From Panorpa germanica (Eukaryota; Arthropoda; Insecta; Mecoptera; Panorpidae): a stretch of 64,000 nt of DNA. The stretch lies in contig OY783203.1 of assembly GCA_963678705.1 (NCBI GenBank), positions 4,712,001 to 4,776,000 of the forward strand, given 5' to 3'. Position numbers and translations under genes: made by a program. The notes under the pieces were generated by a model, which did no database searches, was not told the origin of the DNA, and saw only the letters and a list, made by a program, of their open reading frames with translations. This document shows, piece by piece, positions 58,340 through 64,000 of the stretch (position 1 is the stretch's first letter; every line of letters begins with the position of its first letter).

Positions 58340-58470
58340 ATACACCTAACCGTTTATACGAATTCGAAATAACACGGTTCACAAACAAGAACTCATTTTT
58401 CTCTTTTTGCACGAATTATTTCTTTTACACGAAATCCAAAATAATTTTACCACATAATACATACATTTTT
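58340..58470 (+). repeat. Dispersed repeat I, copy 2
   Basis: TACGAATTCGAAATAACACG and ACACGAAATCCAAAATAATTTTAC align with 38582-38712. Confidence 0.65.
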
Positions 58471-61126
58471 ACACTATTTTTTTTACGCGGAATTTATTGG
58501 AACGTATCTACCGTGTTAAACGAAGGTGTAGATTTAACGTGAATGAGACTTTTTCAAATATCATGAAAAATGTAATTTCTTAAAAAAGTGTTGTAAAGTT
58601 TTGAAAAGAAAATTTATATTGTAGTTATTTTTTTCTTTTAAATACCCTAAATTCGCCCATATTTCTAAACACGGTTCAGTTATCATCAGAAATAAACTAT
58701 CGATTTTTAAACCTACTGGACTATTTAATGTACGACTTATGGACTAGCCTACTAGCCGCCACTGGTGTGTATATATTTGACCTTTTATTTTAGCGGATGC
58801 GTTGACTCACAATCAGTCCAGAGTAAGTTAGGACTAGGAGTCAAGCAGTCCCAGTTGAGTCATACAGTCCCGACTATATACATATAACGTATCGTACGTA
58901 TTATATGTTAGCGGTTAGTGCAATAGTGGAGTAAAACGATATGAAAAAAATGTGACATTCATACTCCGATGTCGGTAACTTTTTTTAGTGTTGATAATGA
59001 AAACCTTTACAAGCCAAAATTGACGCTCTAATCAGGAAACATTTTAAAATCATCGAAATCGTAGTGTTTTGAACAGTTCTAAATAAAACACTAGGTTTAC
59101 ACCACTAGTAATGGATATATATGGATAGTGGGGATACATGGATATACAAGATCCAATCCAATACAAATACATACACATTTATTCCATTATTATTTCGTAA
59201 TGGTTTAAATACTGTTAATGGATCGAGGGAAACGAGAATGACATGCTATTAAACATATCATGTTTCTTTATACAATTTTTGTTAATTAGAATAGAAACAG
59301 AAATTAATGTAATTAGTTTATTTTGTTACTTTTTGAATTACATTACTTAGTGAACTGTAAAATCAACTCTTGAAATTTGTTCTTTACTGGAATGTAATTT
59401 GTATCCTTAATTAAGAACCAGCAGAAGACTTTATATTATGATAGACAAATTCATTTAATTTGTCTAGATTATATTAGGTACATTTATAACCAAAGGCGGG
59501 TTACAGTTCCATTAGGTCCTGGGCTAATTTTAATTTTAGGATTCTTCAATTCGATTTGGATGTTCTTACTACAAAAATTTCTATTTTTTAATTGTATTAA
59601 TCATTTTTCTTATATTGTATTAAAATAGTGACGTAGACCTGCATCCAGGGTTGGGTCTTCAGCTCAGGCCGTTTGAAATTTAGTTTTTGCGATAATGGAT
59701 CATTGTAATTTTTTGTGATTTTAAATCTATTTTGCATCGACGAAAGACGAGTAATATTGTGTTTTGGAATATCGTATGCTGCTGATGTGTGGGACATCAT
59801 ACATTTGTTTGGTTTTTTGTTAATATTTAGTACTGCGGTTTTCACCTTACTTTTTGTTTGCTCATTCCATTCATTCTTTATGTGTTCTTATCGATTCAAA
59901 TGGTTATTTATTCATTATTTTATTGCTTAATTATTATTGTGATAAATCTATGATCTCTGGATGCAACTTTGAATTGATTGAATTCTTACTTAAATTTAGT
60001 AGTGAATCCAATATTTATTTAATCCTGGTCTTCTCATTGTAACACTAGTTAATTTTTGAATACAACACATTTGTTTAATTAAAGTTTTATAATTTTAAAT
60101 ATATTTTTTGTGTTTATATTTTGATATTATTTTATGGTTTAAGTATGTAACGAAGGATTTACGTCTCCATGGTTTTTTCGTTATATGAATTGGTAATCTA
60201 ATTAATAAAACTATTGAATTTTGTGCCTCTTTTGTTGATGGAGCTAGTGGTTCTACAGATTCCACAGCAAATTTGTTTTACTTGAAATTTTGCGTTCAAT
60301 TAAAGAAATATATCATTCTGTTCAGTGTTTGCTACAGATTCAATTATATGTATTAGGTGTATCGCCCGTGGTCGTTTTTTGGTTCATATTAATGTTCATC
60401 AAAAACATAAAAAAATTAGGAGTAGGTTCCAGTGTGAGATTCTCGTAATATTAGACTTTATACATTTTATTTGTAGTGTCTAATTCTGCTGTATGCATAT
60501 TTCCACAATTCAGCATTAATAAAATAATAACCCAATATTTAACCCTTTTATATTACAAATTTGTTTTAAACAAACATTCAATTATTTTTACATTTTTTCC
60601 TTTTAGGAAACTAGGAACTGTTTTCCGAGATTTGCTTTTGCACTATGTACGAGTATTTCACTCTAAAGTATGCTGTGTTATTGTATTTCACATGTATAGT
60701 ATATGCTACTGTAGTATATACGCACGTAGGTACACAGGCATGTCAAGAAACGTAAAATATCTCGTTATTTATAGTGTGTTTACAATTATAAATATTTTAT
60801 ATAAATTTTAAAATCATATTATTATGCTATAATTGCATTTTTTCTAGAATTATAATTTATGGTTATTGGTTTTGTATGAATTGTTTTATTTAATTTTAAT
60901 TGATTTAACTATTGTACTCCAATCAAATAAATAGCACTGTTATTATCGTTACGAAAATATTTTTATTGTTTTTTTTTATGTCAATCAAACAAATAGGTAC
61001 AATTTACGATTATGAAAAAATTTATTAAGTGTTGTACGATATAGACATAAAGACTTAATCCACCCCTGGTTTTGATGTACCTTGAAAGAGTAACTACACT
61101 GTAAATAAATTACTCGAAAAAATGAT
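58471..61126. other. Intergenic AT-rich DNA
   Basis: Two AP-1-type sites are at 58803-58809 and 58856-58862. The segment 59600-59850 is open on the minus strand for 82 codons with no recognisable motif and may be an old retroelement piece. Nothing else is supported. Confidence 0.4.
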
Positions 61127-61325
61127 CGACACAGTGCTGTGTCCTGAGTTACATTTTCTGGGTTTGGTTGTTATCAAATTAAATTGTTTATATATTACAT
61201 AATTATAAACTTGTAAGAAGCGGTGTTGTTTACATATATCAGCCACGATACCTACATTAACAGACATTGGTGATAGAACTCAGCATCGAAAATAGGCTGA
61301 CGTTAAATAAATTTAATTAAAAAAT
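61127..61325 (+). mobile_element. tRNA-derived SINE, internally deleted head
   Basis: The copy begins GACACAGTGCTGTGTCCTG, joining the first bases of the head to the B-box region with about 45 bp deleted. It continues through CTGGGTTTGGTTGTTATCA to the CTGACGTTAAATAAA tail. Confidence 0.82.
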
Positions 61326-62749
61326 ATACGAACCAAGTTGTAAAAAATCTCTTAAAACAGAAGGTGTCTTTAATCTTACGTATAACTACGTACAAACAAA
61401 TGAAATGATTTCATCTTTTAAGCCTTATCTCTGAATATTTATAGTCAACAAAATGGAATGAATTAATGCTAAACATCTTGCTTTTAATTCTTCTGTTTTG
61501 AAAACATTATATTTTTCTTTTTTATTGTATCAATTAAATTTTTCATTGTCTTTATTTTAATTTTTTTAATCTGTATTTCAATTTTAATTTAAAAAATATG
61601 TTTTCCAGTTTTTGTAAGGGTGTTATATTTTTGATGGTTTTTTATATTTCCATATTTTACCATCTGTAATATTATTCTTATCAACCTTGAAGTATATTAC
61701 CATTCTTTTATCTTTTCTTAATATTAGGGGTGAAATTTACACTCGTTATTATTTTAAAATACTTCCGCATTTCAGTTTAAATGTTTTTTCATGTCAATTA
61801 CGAAGGGGCGTTTTCATTTTCTCAAAGCATTTTCCATTCACAATGTAAACCGATTATGCCAGAGTCTTTCTTTATCACAGATGGTGAACCTTTTGAACGC
61901 GTGAATCACAAGTTATAAACACCTTACATATGGAGATCTTTCCGTAGATTGGCTATGAGTATGGGAACGTTCTTAACTTTGATAACAACGAAATCGAGAG
62001 AATGTTATGCTAGTCTGGGAAGCTAGCAGTCTGACGGCAAACATACGTCGTGATGCGCCGCATTTCTGTTATTCGAATTCCCGTTCGGTTATATTCATGA
62101 CAAGGTTTCGGTAAATAACGTAATTTGTAAACCATATTCAAACCGTTTTAAGGTGATAAACCATTGCTGAATACCTAGACAACAATTTTTGTGTAAATTA
62201 TAGTTTTAATTTTTTTTTATAATATCTTGAAACGTTTAGTAAGAAAACTCAATATCAATGAAATCCTAATTACATTAAATACTGTAGAGACTAATTACAA
62301 CAAAACAAGATATTTTTGTTGTATAAAATCACCCTGTCTTAAATAACGAGGAGAGTTTTCTCTGAACAACCGTAAAGTTTACTTTCCCTATCTTATAAAA
62401 CAACCGAGGGTGATGAAGATCCCTTTAAAATGGTTTGTTATATTTTTCCCTTAGGGTGCAATAACACCTGTGCATCCCATAGGATATTTAAAACCCCTTA
62501 ACAGATTTAAAAGCAGATGTAATACATACTCTTTATAGTAATCTTTATAGTCTTGTTATCTAAAATTACACTTTAATGTCACTTCTTCTATTGATTCTTC
62601 TATCTTCTATCTCTTCTATCTGATTAATCTTATTATTATATTAATATATTTGTCATTTTTTTCTTAAAATCATTTTTTTCTATTTGGTTTCTAAAGATTA
62701 TTACAATCTGTCCTGCTTAGAGGAAATTCAGTGATAGGTATGTCAAAAT
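61326..62749. other. Intergenic AT-rich DNA
   Basis: No coding signal or matched repeat. A slightly GC-richer stretch at 61850-62060 has no recognisable content. Confidence 0.5.
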
Positions 62750-63074
62750 AAAGTGTCTTGCGCGGGATGTGCCCATCGACTCATCTCTCAATTTTAATAG
62801 ATCCTAGATTCTGTTTAGTTGACTAATAGACCTGAGGTACTTTCTTTTTTAGTCTGCGTACTGTGGAAATATTGGAAATTAGACAGCTGGCCAAATTGTT
62901 TGGATGTTCAAGTATTCTCTCTTTGTATGCTTTGGTTCTAAGCACTATTTCTTCATTTACTGTAGGTATATCCAGATCCCGATGTATTATTTGATTAGGT
63001 ATAAACCAATATATCATCATTTGATGTTTAAATACACAAACTTCATGTAATTCGTAAACAATTTTAGACGACAC
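62750..63074 (-). mobile_element. LINE fragment, jockey-type ORF2 C-terminus
   Basis: The minus-strand frame reads NQIIHRDLDIPTVNEEI, then YKERILEHPNNLA and TVRRLKKKVP before a stop. This matches the conserved tail of jockey-clade reverse transcriptase proteins (VIHRDL.IPTVKEEI, RL..HPN.LA, VRRLKR). What follows to 62750 is probably its 3' UTR. Upstream reverse transcriptase sequence is gone and a SINE abuts it. Confidence 0.8.
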
Positions 63075-63082
63075 ATTTGAAG

Positions 63083-63350
63083 AGAACTGACTGCTATGTC
63101 TTTGGCTTCGATCCTCGGATAAGAGTTATATTTTCCGGGTTTGGTTGTTATATATCAAGTTATATTTATTATACATATACGTAACATATTTATTAGGCAG
63201 TGGTGTAACCCACTTAGCTATAAATGAATCCACGTAACCAAGCACTGTAAACATAATAATAGCTCGACGTTACCGCTGCTTAATAAATGTATGATGATCA
63301 TAAATCAATTAAACTTATAACAACGAAACTCAGAAAGTATAGCGCGAGTT
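63083..63350. mobile_element. Two SINE pieces in inverted orientation
   Basis: Plus-strand copy at 63083-63270: TGCTATGTCTTTGGCTTCGA, TTTTCCGGGTTTGGTTGTTA, TATTAGGCAGTGGTGTAACC. Adjoining minus-strand piece at 63271-63350: TACCGCTGCTTAATAAATGT, then AACTCAGAAAGTATAG. The junction could form a large imperfect hairpin. Confidence 0.72.
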
Positions 63351-64000
63351 TGTATATCGAACAGTTTGTCGTTAACATCAATTCACCAATTAATAATAAT
63401 TTTATAGATAACAACATTTCTCAGTTAGAAATGTAACGCTTGTAGCATGCTGGTAACTTGAATCTTGCACACTGAGCTACAAATTTTAAATGGACCTTGT
63501 GGTATCTTGGAATTAGCTTGTAGCAGCCTATCAAGACAGTTTTAATCAGTATGGACACATAAAAATGGCTCTAATTTTGTTTTGAAGTTTACTACCATCG
63601 ATTAACATTGTTTATCTGACGCTGACGTTGATGTGCCCGTGATTATTCTTCCGTTTTTATGTAGTATGTCACGTGATGTAATTTATATGTAGCTTCAACA
63701 ATAAGCCCAGTCATTTGTTACCATTAAGTGTTCGTGTTCCGTAACGCCATCTAGGAAAAATAGTAATAAGTCCCAATAAATAAAGAGTTAAAATAATATA
63801 TTACACTTTATCTAGCACACGAAGTTCAAGTTGTAAATGTTTGCGGCTATATTAGGGCCAGTATTGTATTAATGTTCGAGAAAAGAGAAAAACCGTACCT
63901 GGATAGATTTGACTTAGAAAATAAATGTCATTCGGAGTAAAAAGTTCAAAATATGAAAAAGACTCACAGTATTCGAAGCCACCTTGTGATTTTACCTAAT
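63351..64000. other. Intergenic DNA with repeat H
   Basis: Holds a dimeric repeat H copy at 63430-63545 (GTAACGCTTGTAGCATGCTG and GGAATTAGCTTGTAGCAGCC). No gene is visible to the window edge. Confidence 0.5.

Noticed and set aside
1-64000. CRISPR arrays, rRNA genes, LTR retroelements or viral copies
   Set aside because: No regularly spaced direct repeats, rRNA motifs, paired long terminal repeats or gag/pol/capsid-like frames were seen on either strand.

Overview
The window looks like AT-rich, gene-poor arthropod DNA, most likely from an insect. It has introns of about 90-660 bp, (TA)n microsatellites, a tRNA-derived SINE, LINE and mariner relics and many MITE-like elements. I cannot fix the order of the organism. 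I saw no LTR retroelement, endogenous virus, Polinton, CRISPR array, rRNA gene or free-standing tRNA gene.

One clear conserved gene lies on the minus strand at about 19.1-26.4 kb. Eleven coding exons join with consistent phase into an 814-residue ZMYND11 (BS69)-type chromatin reader, with PHD, bromodomain, zinc linker, PWWP, coiled coil and MYND in order. Unlike the vertebrate protein, it starts with a disordered AT-hook region instead of a winged helix. Its MYND finger also appears to lack the last zinc ligand. A 5' UTR exon and CGGCG-rich promoter are likely at 26.24-26.4 kb.

At 29.35-32.92 kb, also on the minus strand, two small genes encode 110- and 111-residue proteins about 30% identical to each other. 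Length, start position and C-terminal DEGY motif are shared, so they are tandem duplicates of a family I do not recognise. The downstream copy has a 5' intron and an NRF-1-like palindrome upstream. The other has a perfect 13-bp hairpin just after its stop codon.

The rest is mostly repeats. MITE A has CCCAGTAAACA ends and a unit of about 250 bp. MITE B has AGGCCCTCCGCACACG ends and TA duplications. MITE C has ATGGGCTTGTG ends and a unit of about 630 bp. MITE E has GGGACCATCCATAAATTA ends. There is also a TTAA-flanked piggyBac-like element, a palindrome-rich element, a tRNA-SINE with at least ten copies or fragments (one with a perfect 13-bp target duplication), LINE pieces of at least two types and two mariner remnants.

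A few weak coding signals stand outside the repeats: a 44-residue possibly secreted peptide with a TATA box at 40.5 kb, and isolated exon-like segments near 5.2, 13.6 and 34.4 kb. These are reported as findings, not as firm genes.
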